IMG/VR virus record: IMGVR_UViG_3300032323_000662
Span: 1-27,788 of that record
From: a virus
Reading direction: 5' to 3' (one strand)
DNA: 27,788 nt
Under the pieces are notes generated by a model. The model was not told where the DNA came from and did no database searches. It was given only the letters and a program-made list of their open reading frames with translations. Of the stretch, positions 1 to 6,743 are shown in pieces. A program made the position numbers and the translations under genes. Each line of letters starts with the position of its first letter. The stretch's first letter is position 1.

Positions 1-19
1 AATAATGCTTTAAACCATT

Positions 20-36
20 TACTTTACAATAAAGTA
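20..36. repeat. Perfect 7-bp inverted repeat (hairpin) in the left-end gap
   Basis: TACTTTA and TAAAGTA flank a 3-base CAA loop. On the plus strand the hairpin is followed by a T-rich run (37-47), and on the minus strand it lies downstream of the gene ending at 91. It could be an A/T-only weak terminator or a protein-binding site. The rest of 1-90 has no gene that I can support and no TAnnTTTG promoter on the minus strand. Confidence 0.4.
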
Positions 37-90
37 TTTTGTTTTTTAAGAAAAAAATTCTTTTCTCTATTTTCCTTGACTTATCTTGTT

Positions 91-294
91 TCATTGTTCT
101 TGTTGTTTAAATGTTTCGTTATAGTATTCATTAGGGCATAATCCATTTGTATGGTGAAACATTCCTTCTTCAAATGCTGTTTCAATATGCTCCTTCTCCA
201 TTTCTTTGGCTTGTTCTATTTCTTTCTGCCATAGGTCTGTGTGGTCTCCGCATATCTGCTCTACCAACCACTCTACTGCTGTCTGTTCTTTCAT
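91..294 (-). CDS. Small phage protein of the KEMEKE...YYNET type, unknown function
   Basis: This 67-residue ORF closes the recombination operon and follows the preceding gene by three bases. It has a KEMEKE segment about residues 30-35 and a YYNETF motif near the C-terminus. The same landmarks in the same order occur in the truncated gene at the right edge (27554-27788), so the two are paralogues. I recognise the general type as a small accessory protein frequent in Bacteroidota phages, but I know no function. It is predicted to be soluble, mostly helical and acidic. ATG 294 is the only sensible start, giving N-terminal TAVEWL, which matches TEVEF in the paralogue. Confidence 0.75.
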   Translation of the reverse strand: MKEQTAVEWLVEQICGDHTDLWQKEIEQAKEMEKEHIETAFEEGMFHHTNGLCPNEYYNETFKQQEQ

Positions 295-297
295 ATC

Positions 298-498
298 TTA
301 AAATAAACGTTCTTTAATCACCGGTAACTCAGGACCATAAATCTGCTCAGTGAGCTCATCAGCGTATTGCCTTGCAGCATTAGCTACATACTCACATGGG
401 TTTTTAATCAGCTCATCTCTATAGTGTCCTGATGCAGCCAGTAGGCCTTGCATGGCAGCTATTACTGCTGCCTCAAAAAATTCTTCTCTAGTTTTCAT
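298..498 (-). CDS. Small hypothetical phage protein (66 aa)
   Basis: This is a short helical ORF of about 66 residues beginning MKTREEFF. I place the start at 498 and not at the upstream ATG 519 because ATG 498-496 overlaps the TGA stop (497-495) of the preceding gene in an ATGA arrangement, which is usual for translationally coupled phage genes. The central part is Ala-rich (FFEAAVIAAMQGLLAASG), followed by a probably amphipathic helix. No catalytic motif or membrane segment is convincing. Its position in the ERF/YqaJ operon suggests an early accessory role, but that is inference only. Confidence 0.65.
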   Translation of the reverse strand: MKTREEFFEAAVIAAMQGLLAASGHYRDELIKNPCEYVANAARQYADELTEQIYGPELPVIKERLF

Positions 499-803
499 CT
501 TATAGATATTAATCCCCAAAATAAAGATATCTCTCTTCGTTTAGGTTTTGTTTTTATTACTTGTTTTTTAGGTAATGTCGATGGTACTGATGATACTATC
601 TGATGTCCTACATAAATCCACATTCTACCGTACTCATTTTTCCATTCTGGGTGTATAGTTAATGCATCCTTTAATGCTCCTGTTTGTACTACCGTACTAC
701 TAGTGGTACCTATAATACTACTGATTTCTCTAGATGAGTAAGATTTATTTTTCTTAAATTTTTTAGAATTCAACTTTTCAATAACAAAATCTACATTTTT
801 CAT
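495..803 (-). CDS. Small basic protein with possible HTH segment
   Basis: This 102-residue ORF has a Lys-rich N-terminus (KKFKKNKSYSS) followed by REISSIIGTTSSTVVQTGAL, which has the spacing of a helix-turn-helix (residues about 24-44). The C-terminal third is again basic. It lies between the YqaJ-type exonuclease (ends 805, one base apart) and the 66-aa gene, with an ATGA overlap at the downstream end. The HTH-like pattern and basic charge suggest nucleic-acid binding, possibly as a regulator or a helper of recombination. I cannot name a family, and the HTH reading is tentative. Confidence 0.6.
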   Translation of the reverse strand: MKNVDFVIEKLNSKKFKKNKSYSSREISSIIGTTSSTVVQTGALKDALTIHPEWKNEYGRMWIYVGHQIVSSVPSTLPKKQVIKTKPKRREISLFWGLISIR

Positions 804-804
804 T

Positions 805-1428
805 TTATTTATTTTTTAATTGGGTTAGTACTTCGTTGTAAAATTCAGTAGCTAGGATTAATCTCTCAGCCATCTGTATCTCAATCTCCTTATCTCTTTC
901 AAAGGTGATGGATGTGATACGCTTTTCAGGTGCAATATGATCCACATAGTGCAGTGCTCCATTCTCATACTCACCCAATAGTTCAGGTGCAGTAGTTACC
1001 ATGACATAACACAGCTCAAAAGATGGCATGTCATATAACCACATGTAAGCACGTCCTTGCCATTCATAGTCACTTAGGTCCTTGAGCTCGTAGTTAGTGG
1101 CAGGAAACGTATCTAAGGACCATGAGGTCTTAATATCTATGATACTTGTCTCAGTGATAATATCACAGCATCCGGATAACCACTCATTCTCTACCCTCTC
1201 CTCATTCTTTTTGTAGTCCTCTAATCTAACCAGGTTAAGTAGGTCAATACTATCCTGCTCCTGAGCTAATCCTTTAGTGATATACTTGCTGTTCAGTTCA
1301 CTCCTGTACTCAAAGAAATCCTCTTTAGCCTTTTGGATGATATAGCTCTTAGCTGTTTGGCTCAATGCCTCCCCCTTAGTACGGGAGGAGGTCATTAATT
1401 TGCCTAATTGTGATGCTCTAAACTTCAT
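805..1428 (-). CDS. YqaJ/lambda-exo-like recombination exonuclease
   Basis: This 207-residue protein has the layout of the YqaJ viral recombinase / lambda exonuclease branch of the PD-(D/E)XK nucleases. RASQLGKLM with the following TAKSYI helix opens the fold, KGLAQEQDSIDLL follows (residues 52-64), and the catalytic core is SGCCDII (Asp89) then IIDIKTSW (Asp98, Lys100). A YEWQGRAYMWLY segment matches the Q-containing helix of the family. Such enzymes resect dsDNA ends and load an annealing protein. That partner is encoded immediately upstream (1425-1973), joined by an ATGA overlap. Together they form a Red-like homologous recombination pair. The pair is probably early-expressed from the promoter at 1997-2004. 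Confidence 0.85.
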   Translation of the reverse strand: MKFRASQLGKLMTSSRTKGEALSQTAKSYIIQKAKEDFFEYRSELNSKYITKGLAQEQDSIDLLNLVRLEDYKKNEERVENEWLSGCCDIITETSIIDIKTSWSLDTFPATNYELKDLSDYEWQGRAYMWLYDMPSFELCYVMVTTAPELLGEYENGALHYVDHIAPEKRITSITFERDKEIEIQMAERLILATEFYNEVLTQLKNK

Positions 1429-1973
1429 AGCTGTGCCTCCTGCTCTTTGGTTAGGTTATACATCTCTTTAATCTGCTCAGGTGTGAATTTACCACTCTTA
1501 ACTGCTGCCAGTGCCTTATCCCATCTCTCCCCATCCAACGTAGGCTTTGCCTTAGGTGCTCTAGCTGCAGTTTCACCATCATCATCAATGGCCTGCAGGG
1601 ATAGTAAGCTAACTAATGTACCTCTACGGTAGTAAGTAATGCAGCTCAACAACTTTTGGGGATCAATGATAGCAGGCAATTCGAGTGAACTTTCCATACT
1701 ATCTCCTGTTTCAATGTCAATTATCTCAGTGAATACTTTACCATCTCTTACGGGTTGCAATAGTAGCAATCCACAATCTAGGAGAATAGGCTCAACAGTC
1801 TCAATGATGCTGTTAATATCAGCGTATGAACGCTTGAAATGTGGGTTGGTCGCATTTTTAATGACCTTACCCATTGACTGCTTAGCTAGATGCAGTTTTT
1901 GATAGATGTTGAGGGTAATTACCTCGGGTGCTGTTTTTGGCTCTTCAGCTTGAGCTGTTTTTCTTGTTGTCAT
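1425..1973 (-). CDS. ERF-family single-strand annealing protein
   Basis: This 182-residue protein has the ERF-family signature in its N-terminal half: YQKLHLAKQSMGKVIKN, then NPHFKRSYADINSIIETVEPIL and CGLLLLQPV, the usual 'fkY.y..l..i...i.p.L...gl' pattern. ERF proteins anneal complementary ssDNA during recombination and concatemer formation. The C-terminal part after residue 140 is a flexible Ala/Lys/Pro linker and a short helical tail, probably for partner contact. It is the first gene of an operon with the YqaJ-like exonuclease, and the stop and the next start overlap as ATGA. A host-type promoter lies about 25 bases upstream. Length is at the short end for the family. Confidence 0.85.
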   Translation of the reverse strand: MTTRKTAQAEEPKTAPEVITLNIYQKLHLAKQSMGKVIKNATNPHFKRSYADINSIIETVEPILLDCGLLLLQPVRDGKVFTEIIDIETGDSMESSLELPAIIDPQKLLSCITYYRRGTLVSLLSLQAIDDDGETAARAPKAKPTLDGERWDKALAAVKSGKFTPEQIKEMYNLTKEQEAQL

Positions 1974-1996
1974 AATTTTAAGGTATTAAATTTCTA

Positions 1997-2004
1997 CAAA
2001 TATA
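1997..2004 (-). promoter_or_regulatory. Host-type -7 promoter box (TATATTTG) for the ERF operon
   Basis: The minus strand reads TATATTTG, a perfect match to the Bacteroidota -7 consensus TAnnTTTG. It sits in the gap between the gene ending at 2017 and ATG 1973, leaving an expected leader of about 15-20 bases. A TTTG (plus 2020-2023) lies 15 bases upstream, slightly too close for an ideal -33 box. Confidence 0.6.
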
Positions 2005-2016
2005 CAAATTATATAT

Positions 2017-2247
2017 TCACAAAGGTAAAAAATCTAAAAAATTTAGTAAGAATTTATACTCAGTACAAAAATATATTGTATCCCCTTTTAGTAATGGGCT
2101 CTTATTAACTGCAAAGCCATCATAATCATCTAGGATAAACTCATAATCTGAACTTATCCAAAACTTCATGCCTAATTCTCTGAGCTGTTCAGGGGTAAAT
2201 GATAGCTCATCTATCATCCTATCTAGTATATCGGGATCTAACTGCAT
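2017..2247 (-). CDS. Small acidic hypothetical protein (76 aa)
   Basis: This ORF is rich in Asp, Glu and aromatic residues (LDPDILDRMIDELSF, ISSDYEFILDDYDGF). The start overlaps the stop of the nuclease gene by 10 bases, so it is the last gene of the primase-lipoprotein-nuclease operon. There is no membrane segment or recognised motif. The SFTPEQLRELG stretch is a probable helix. I do not recognise the family. The tight packing and the promoter that follows its stop support it as a real gene. Confidence 0.65.
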   Translation of the reverse strand: MQLDPDILDRMIDELSFTPEQLRELGMKFWISSDYEFILDDYDGFAVNKSPLLKGDTIYFCTEYKFLLNFLDFLPL

Positions 2248-2696
2248 GACTCAATGAATTGATTATACCACTCCACAAAACTATCGAAGTCCTTAGCAAT
2301 AATGTAGGTACCTCCTGCTTTCTCTATGTTCTCCTGATACCTTTTCTGTGCATCTGACTGCCTATCCTTACCTATCTTGACCTCTATCTTAACACTACGC
2401 CCCTTTATAGTAGCAGATATATCAGCACTCCCTGCAGTAGATGTTCCTTTGGTCCAGGTTACCCCGATCACCTTACCGGCTGTAGTCTTTTTTTCTCTAG
2501 CTGTACCCATTGTGTTAATGCGTTCCGCTTGGTATCCATTGTAATTAATATAATCACAGATAGCTCTTGTTAATCCGTTTGCTGTTGAGTCTTTGTACAT
2601 TGTTTTTGGTATATAATCTTGTGGGTAATTAGGGTGAGTAATGGCATAGCGCTGAAGCTTCATTTCATGCAGTAGAGTCTTGTATTCTTTTTTCAT
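2238..2696 (-). CDS. VRR-NUC-like PD-(D/E)XK nuclease
   Basis: This 152-residue protein has a C-terminal half with the VRR-NUC / small RecB-like nuclease pattern: GSADI (Asp92), then a strand with KIEVKIGKDRQS (Glu105, Lys107), then DAQKRYQENIEKAGGTYIIAKDFDSF, where Gln117 and the AGG-Y turn are typical. The order D...ExK...Q is the active-site signature. VRR-NUC proteins cut structured DNA, and phage versions are proposed to resolve junctions. The N-terminal 80 residues are helical and unassigned. Start 2696 is chosen because it overlaps the lipoprotein stop as ATGA. A longer reading from 2735 would overlap that gene much more. A junction-resolving role with ERF/YqaJ is plausible but inferred. 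Confidence 0.75.
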   Translation of the reverse strand: MKKEYKTLLHEMKLQRYAITHPNYPQDYIPKTMYKDSTANGLTRAICDYINYNGYQAERINTMGTAREKKTTAGKVIGVTWTKGTSTAGSADISATIKGRSVKIEVKIGKDRQSDAQKRYQENIEKAGGTYIIAKDFDSFVEWYNQFIESCS

Positions 2697-2929
2697 AGTT
2701 TCACATTCAATATATACTCCTGATTCTCTTTCCATGCTTTCACCTGGTACTCACCCTTGGGCAGTTGCATCCATGTCTCCCCAAATGTGGGGATGGTATC
2801 AGTGTATCCAACTACCTGAATGTAGTCGTATTTTTCCATCTTTATGTATCCGTATGCATCGCATTTCTGCGAGCTCTTGCACCCTGTTAATATATTAATC
2901 AGCAAGAGTAATTTCAAAATATCTCCCAT
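2693..2929 (-). CDS. Small lipoprotein
   Basis: This protein of about 78 residues starts MGDILKLLLLINILTGCKSS, a short signal peptide with a lipobox ending at Cys17, so it should be exported and lipidated. The mature part is about 60 residues, with a YIQVVGYTDTIPTFGETW segment and a YQVKAW...YILNVKL end that suggest a small beta-rich domain. It overlaps the end of the primase gene by 35 bases and is coupled to the nuclease gene by ATGA. A lipoprotein inside a replication operon suggests superinfection exclusion or host-envelope modification, but this is inference. An upstream start at 2974 exists but would not place the signal peptide at the N-terminus. Confidence 0.7.
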   Translation of the reverse strand: MGDILKLLLLINILTGCKSSQKCDAYGYIKMEKYDYIQVVGYTDTIPTFGETWMQLPKGEYQVKAWKENQEYILNVKL

Positions 2930-5210
2930 TTTGGTTTCTGTTTTTTGTGAATTTATAATTTTTATAACTAGCATAGGCTTGCACCCATTTGATAAACTTT
3001 CTGCTGTCTAGGTCCTTGAAGCCATTTGTATCTGATTGGAATGCTTCCATGCATGATTTATTATAGTAGTTTACATTGAGTGCTATATTTCCATCCATCA
3101 CAAAGTCATAGAATTCCTTGCAGGTGTTCTGAATGAAACGCTTAGCATCTGCATTAATGGATACGCTCCTAACCAATCCATTTTGGAGGTACATCTGTAG
3201 GTTGCTGAGCATATAGTTATCGAAGTGTGACCACTCATCCTTACTCCACTCATCAAATAGTAGCTTACCATACTCATCCTGTGGATTGCGTTGGCTATTA
3301 AAGTACTGAAAGAACTCTATTTCATGCCTCCTACGATCATGTGAGGTACCTGCACCACTAATCACATAGTTTGTAGTGATAACTATCTTAGGTGAACGCT
3401 CGAAAGGAATGTATATCTCATCCTTGTTTTTTCTGTTGACCGGTATACCCTCAGTGATTAGAGAGAATAACTGCTCAAAATCAAAATGCTTTTTAACATC
3501 ATCAAATGCAAGCACCTGAGTATCTATATTAACCCGTTGGTAGACAAAATCATTCTTACTAGGGTTGTATGCTTTGCCATCTATCTTAATAATCTTACGG
3601 ATATTGCCAATGGCAGTTAACATCAAGCTCTTACCACTACCTCCATTAGGGTTATCATCTATCTCTTGGTCATTGAATATGATTGCCTTTTGGTCAGTCT
3701 TATCTTTGAACGTGTGGATGAGGTATCCAAGTGTTGACTCCATTGCTTTGATACGCTGCTCATCCTGGGCTGATACCTTATGTACAAAATCTTGGAAATT
3801 ATTATCGTGAATCGCGATTCGGGTATAATTTCTTTTAATAATCTGCTCCCTCCAAATGTAGCCATCTATATCAATGTAGCTAAGTAGCTCTACCTTGTCC
3901 TTTGATACGTGGACCACTCCATTATTGAATGGAATGTAAGATACATGTCTTGTATCCTGCAGGATACGCATATCAATAGACTCTAGCATGTTCAGGTGTG
4001 ACTCGGTGAACAGCTGAGCACTCTTAGCACAGTGGTTATATACGTCAAGCTCACCCTTGGCTAGGCAGTATTTGAGTACAAAGTCCTTGATTAGCTCCAC
4101 TGAGCTTTCAGATACCTTATTCTCTTCAATATAAACATAGGTAGGCTTGTTACTTCGTTCCGGGTAATACTTAGCAAAGCCATGCTTGTGCAGGAACTTG
4201 GCATAGTCATGCGGTACGATAGTAATTTTCTTACCATCTGCCTGCCAAAACACATCATCTGAGTTCTGCACCTCCTCCTTTACTGATTCAATAATGTTAC
4301 CTGATACCCCTAACTGCTTTTGGATGTCCTCATCCTTTACCCCCTCTTTTAGTTTTAGCTTGACCTTGTTAACGGTGTATGTATCTTCAAAGTACTTAGT
4401 GTTAAAATTGCTGCTTTTGTATGCATTGATAACAGTATAGTTTATTTCACTCGCTGTAAAGTCCTCCTGTTGGTATTGTAACAGGTAATTTTTAGCGGCA
4501 TACTGATCAACCCCATACTCTGCCATGCAGCAGGCTACCTTAAAGGTCCAATTGTTACGGCCCTGTTCAAACACCCCATGATTAAACTTCATGATTAGCT
4601 CAATGATACGGTCCTCATTAGCAATGGGGAGCACTGCTATCTTTTCACCCTTGTGGTATCCCTTATCCTGGGTGATTCCTTGGAACACATCGCAGAATTC
4701 ATTGAGGTAGGCATCAGGGTCATAGCTTTCAAAGCATACTCTGCTCACGTTGCTATTGGCCACGTCAAAATAATCACTGTTGATGTATTCCTTGTAGGCC
4801 TCAAATCTCCGCTTGTGCTCAAACTTATTGCTTTCAGGTGTACGTATAACTACCTTGAGTCCATTTCCACTGGGAGAAGTGAACATCATGTAAACATAGG
4901 GGCATTCCTTGAGCCTGTTCCGTTCTGCTGTCAAAGTTTCCTTATCAGGATACTTATCAAAATCTAACACGCAAAGTCCTGAGTGCTGAATAAGGCCATC
5001 ATCTTTACGCTCACTAAATGTGCCGTTGAACATGATAGCCATGAGCTGCATTTTGCTTTCTGCATCTCCTGCTCTTAGTTTCTTAATCTTATTAATCAGC
5101 TCGGGGTTTCCTTGCTTGATTCTGTTGTACACTTCTATGGCCTCAAGTGTGAAAGGTGTTTCTTTGGAGTTATACAAACTCCTGAAAACTGATATTTTAG
5201 GGTTAAACAT
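2895..5210 (-). CDS. Primase (BT4734/VirE_N type) - SF3 helicase fusion
   Basis: This replication protein has about 771 residues. The N-terminal part carries the BT4734-like / VirE_N pattern: HSGLCVLDFDKYPD (about residue 80) and FTSPSGNGLKVVIRT (about 110-125), the metal-binding and substrate motifs of an archaeo-eukaryotic-type primase. A central helical region follows. The C-terminal part is an SF3/D5-like helicase, with Walker A NGGSGKS near residue 523, Walker B QVLAFDDV near 568 and IVITTNY as motif C. It should prime and unwind the phage origin. No phage DNA polymerase is visible, so the host replicase is probably recruited. I choose ATG 5210 over the upstream codon at 5234 because the promoter box at 5216-5223 lies between them. 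The gene faces away from the origin-like repeat cluster. Confidence 0.85.
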   Translation of the reverse strand: MFNPKISVFRSLYNSKETPFTLEAIEVYNRIKQGNPELINKIKKLRAGDAESKMQLMAIMFNGTFSERKDDGLIQHSGLCVLDFDKYPDKETLTAERNRLKECPYVYMMFTSPSGNGLKVVIRTPESNKFEHKRRFEAYKEYINSDYFDVANSNVSRVCFESYDPDAYLNEFCDVFQGITQDKGYHKGEKIAVLPIANEDRIIELIMKFNHGVFEQGRNNWTFKVACCMAEYGVDQYAAKNYLLQYQQEDFTASEINYTVINAYKSSNFNTKYFEDTYTVNKVKLKLKEGVKDEDIQKQLGVSGNIIESVKEEVQNSDDVFWQADGKKITIVPHDYAKFLHKHGFAKYYPERSNKPTYVYIEENKVSESSVELIKDFVLKYCLAKGELDVYNHCAKSAQLFTESHLNMLESIDMRILQDTRHVSYIPFNNGVVHVSKDKVELLSYIDIDGYIWREQIIKRNYTRIAIHDNNFQDFVHKVSAQDEQRIKAMESTLGYLIHTFKDKTDQKAIIFNDQEIDDNPNGGSGKSLMLTAIGNIRKIIKIDGKAYNPSKNDFVYQRVNIDTQVLAFDDVKKHFDFEQLFSLITEGIPVNRKNKDEIYIPFERSPKIVITTNYVISGAGTSHDRRRHEIEFFQYFNSQRNPQDEYGKLLFDEWSKDEWSHFDNYMLSNLQMYLQNGLVRSVSINADAKRFIQNTCKEFYDFVMDGNIALNVNYYNKSCMEAFQSDTNGFKDLDSRKFIKWVQAYASYKNYKFTKNRNQNGRYFEITLAD

Positions 5211-5215
5211 GGTTA

Positions 5216-5223
5216 CAAATATA
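5216..5223 (-). promoter_or_regulatory. Host-type promoter of the primase-helicase operon
   Basis: The minus strand reads TATATTTG followed by TAACC and then ATG 5210, with a TTG 18 bases upstream as -33 element. This fits TTG-N17-23-TAnnTTTG. Initiation 5-8 bases downstream would fall on or next to the ATG, predicting a leaderless or nearly leaderless mRNA. A TTATTGTCA box (5229-5237) lies inside the spacer, so the origin binder could repress this promoter. Confidence 0.6.
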
Positions 5224-5228
5224 ATAAA

Positions 5229-5411
5229 TGACAATAAATTCCAATTAATGACGATAAAATAAAATCATCGTCACGGCTATAAACTAGTGCTGTATTGGGT
5301 TTCAGCTATTTCATGACGATAAGACGATAAATTTTCCAGAACGAAAACTTTTTTAGTGGTCTATATATTAAGTACCCCCTATAAGAGTATCGTCACATCG
5401 TCATACGGTCA
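5229..5411. other. Candidate replication origin with DnaA-box-like iterons
   Basis: This noncoding, A/T-rich stretch of about 190 bases holds repeated TTATCGTCA-like boxes. Perfect copies are on the minus strand at 5249-5257 and 5314-5322. One-mismatch copies are at 5229-5237 and 5322-5330 (minus) and at 5265-5273 and 5387-5395 (plus). Weaker copies are at 5395-5403 and 5403-5411 (plus). TTATCGTCA differs from the bacterial DnaA box TTATCCACA at two of nine positions. An A/T-rich tract without boxes (about 5328-5375) could be the unwinding element. The region is bordered by the primase-helicase gene on one side and by a gene for a DnaA domain IV-like protein on the other, which is a classic origin context. 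Confidence 0.7.
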
Positions 5412-5412
5412 T

Positions 5413-5438
5413 AAAAAAGAGGGAGCCTAAACCCCCTC
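5413..5438 (-). terminator. Rho-independent terminator after the DnaA-like gene
   Basis: On the minus strand a 7-bp stem (GAGGGGG pairing with CTCCCTC, one G-T pair) with a 6-base loop is followed by TTTTTT. The ascending arm contains the last codons of the gene ending at 5427. It would stop transcription before the origin region. Confidence 0.8.
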
Positions 5439-5924
5439 CCCCATATTAACCCTTAAAAAATTATGGTCCTCAAAGATAGCTACTATATCGGATACAGTCA
5501 TTTTATCTTGGAATTTTGTTAATAACTTTGGAGGCATATTTCCTGTGATTGTTACCCTTGCTTCTTCGTCACACATCGGCATGACACTGACATCAAAGAT
5601 ATTAATATCATCTCTTTTCTGCTTAATTAGGTCAGGTAATGGGTGAATGTACTTGAGGTATCTCTCATCTTTTCTACCATACCAATATGTATGCTCTTTC
5701 ATGCCATGAATAACTGAGCTATGATCTCGGTTAAAAAATTTACCAATCATGCTCAAGGTCATGTGCCGGTAGTTGTACATATAGTTGTACAGGTAGTACC
5801 TCTTGTATGCTGATATTTCTACCCTACTAGGTGTGTTTAGTTGGTAGTCCAGGATAAGCTTCATTAGGTCCTCATTTTGTAGCTTTGTGAGCTCGAATAC
5901 TGTCTCATCTATTTCTCCTCTCAT
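5427..5924 (-). CDS. DnaA domain IV-like DNA-binding protein, probable origin binder
   Basis: This 165-residue protein contains LSMIGKFFNRDHSSVIHGMK at about residues 57-76. That matches the signature of the bacterial DnaA C-terminal domain (IG..F.RDH.TV.HA), the HTH helix that reads DnaA boxes. The preceding helices (about 30-56) are consistent with domain IV. There is no AAA+ ATPase domain, so this is not a full DnaA initiator. The C-terminal 80 residues are unassigned. The TTATCGTCA cluster begins just past its terminator and resembles DnaA boxes, so it is likely the phage origin-binding or origin-regulating protein (inference). It is coupled to the upstream HTH gene by ATGA. Confidence 0.75.
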   Translation of the reverse strand: MRGEIDETVFELTKLQNEDLMKLILDYQLNTPSRVEISAYKRYYLYNYMYNYRHMTLSMIGKFFNRDHSSVIHGMKEHTYWYGRKDERYLKYIHPLPDLIKQKRDDINIFDVSVMPMCDEEARVTITGNMPPKLLTKFQDKMTVSDIVAIFEDHNFLRVNMGEGV

Positions 5925-6115
5925 TTTTTCTCAATGTAATATTTGTAGTAATTATCTCGTTTTACGTTATAGTCTAGCTTTTCAAATAGCTTAAGGTACC
6001 TGTATGCTGTCCTTTCACTTGTGCCTAAGTACCTAGCCATCCCCATTACGGTCCTAGGCTTTTCCTGTAGCATCTGCAGGAGCCTGAGCACCCTGTATAT
6101 TTTGTGCTGATTCAT
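5921..6115 (-). CDS. Small winged-HTH (HTH_11-like) regulator
   Basis: This 64-residue protein is almost entirely a helix-turn-helix unit: YRVLRLLQMLQEKPRTVMGMARYLGTSERTAYRYLKLFEKLDYNVKRDNYYKYYI. The pattern 'i..l..l......t...lA..lg.S.RTvyRyl..L...g' is that of HTH_11 or DeoR-type domains, followed by a short wing. It is likely a DNA-binding transcriptional regulator without an effector domain. It is linked by ATGA overlaps to the gene before (6112-6255) and to the DnaA-like gene after. It is a candidate binder of the palindrome at 7011-7029 at the head of its own operon, which is not testable from sequence alone. Confidence 0.75.
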   Translation of the reverse strand: MNQHKIYRVLRLLQMLQEKPRTVMGMARYLGTSERTAYRYLKLFEKLDYNVKRDNYYKYYIEKK

Positions 6116-6255
6116 ACCTTCTCAATTACAAAGTGTCCGTAAATATGAGTACCTGCTGCTCTGAATTGGTTAAGCTGCCAATGGCAGAGGGCTTTGTTAG
6201 GGAAGTCGTAGCTTTCTGATAGCCTGTTTTCGTAGTAGTACAATAGTCGATACAT
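6112..6255 (-). CDS. Small hypothetical protein (47 aa), overlapping another frame
   Basis: The ORF starts MYRLLYYYENRLSESY and ends HFVIEKV. Its stop TGA (6114-6112) overlaps ATG 6115 of the HTH gene as ATGA, a strong sign of coupled translation. The composition (aromatic and amphipathic, ordered-looking) is more protein-like than the competing frame across the same DNA (6126-6371). No motif is recognised. An in-frame TAA lies two codons before the ATG, so this is its natural start. Confidence 0.65.
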   Translation of the reverse strand: MYRLLYYYENRLSESYDFPNKALCHWQLNQFRAAGTHIYGHFVIEKV

Positions 6256-6371
6256 GAGTTCTTACATTTAAGGTATTCTAAATATAGGGAGGTATTAAAG
6301 GAGCCTCCCTTGTCTCCTGCAAATGATTGACGGGTCCACCATCGAGCCATCTCTGATATATCTCTATGCAT
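6126..6371 (-). CDS. Hypothetical protein (81 aa), 3' part overlaps the next gene
   Basis: From ATG 6371, eight bases inside the end of the 96-aa gene, the frame reads MHRDISEMARWWTRQSFAGDKGGSFNTSLY, which looks like real protein. The second half (after about residue 40) is Ser/Thr-rich and overlaps the 47-aa gene out of frame over about 130 bases. Either both frames are used, or the true product has been extended by a lost stop or a sequencing indel. No function is recognised. Confidence 0.45.
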   Translation of the reverse strand: MHRDISEMARWWTRQSFAGDKGGSFNTSLYLEYLKCKNSCIDYCTTTKTGYQKATTSLTKPSAIGSLTNSEQQVLIFTDTL

Positions 6372-6654
6372 CATACCTCCAATCATCCTCATCAAAGTTA
6401 TTATCAAAATCCTGCATATCTCTTACCAGGTTAGTATCCTGTATACACCAAATAATCTCTTCATTTAGTTGGTCAAGTTGTGTATCCGTTAAGATGTAGT
6501 CAAGCTCCACCTCACCAATCACTTGGGTAGCTAGGATGTTACTAAGCTCTACCTCATAGTCCTCCTCTGTGATGTTAGTGATGTTAAACTCACAGCTCCC
6601 ATGCACCTCATCAAAGTCAAAAAATGCTGTGTTATTTTCTAATGTTACTTGCAT
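6364..6654 (-). CDS. Extremely acidic small protein (96 aa)
   Basis: By my count this protein has 26 Asp/Glu, no Lys and only two Arg in 96 residues, so its net charge is near minus 24. The C-terminus ends in a dense acidic run (FDNNFDEDDWRYDA). Acidic charge of this density is known from DNA-mimic anti-defence and antirestriction proteins such as Ocr and ArdA, but also from unrelated small phage proteins, so I make no functional call. It overlaps the upstream 32-aa membrane peptide gene by 10 bases and sits in the operon driven by the promoters at 6948-7015, which suggests early expression. Confidence 0.7.
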   Translation of the reverse strand: MQVTLENNTAFFDFDEVHGSCEFNITNITEEDYEVELSNILATQVIGEVELDYILTDTQLDQLNEEIIWCIQDTNLVRDMQDFDNNFDEDDWRYDA

Positions 6655-6743
6655 ATCATAAGTATTAAAGTGTTATACATTGCTACCATGGTAGCTAAAA
6701 TTACAGCTACGCTTGCTGCTACATTGAATAGTTCTCTTTTCAT
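6645..6743 (-). CDS. 32-residue single-span membrane peptide
   Basis: Sequence: MKRELFNVAASVAVILATMV then AMYNTLILMICK. A positively charged start is followed by one hydrophobic span covering most of the peptide, so it is probably an inner-membrane microprotein. ATG 6743-6741 overlaps the stop (6742-6740) of the preceding gene as ATGA, and its own stop overlaps the next start by 10 bases. Being tiled exactly between two genes is the main support. The role is unknown. Confidence 0.6.
   Translation of the reverse strand: MKRELFNVAASVAVILATMVAMYNTLILMICK

Noticed and set aside
1890-2108. Plus-strand ORF over the ERF promoter region
   Set aside because: It runs through the end of two minus-strand genes and their intergenic promoter, and its sequence is not protein-like.
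5427-5924. Full DnaA replication initiator
   Set aside because: Only the domain IV-like signature is present. Walker motifs and AAA+ sequence are absent.
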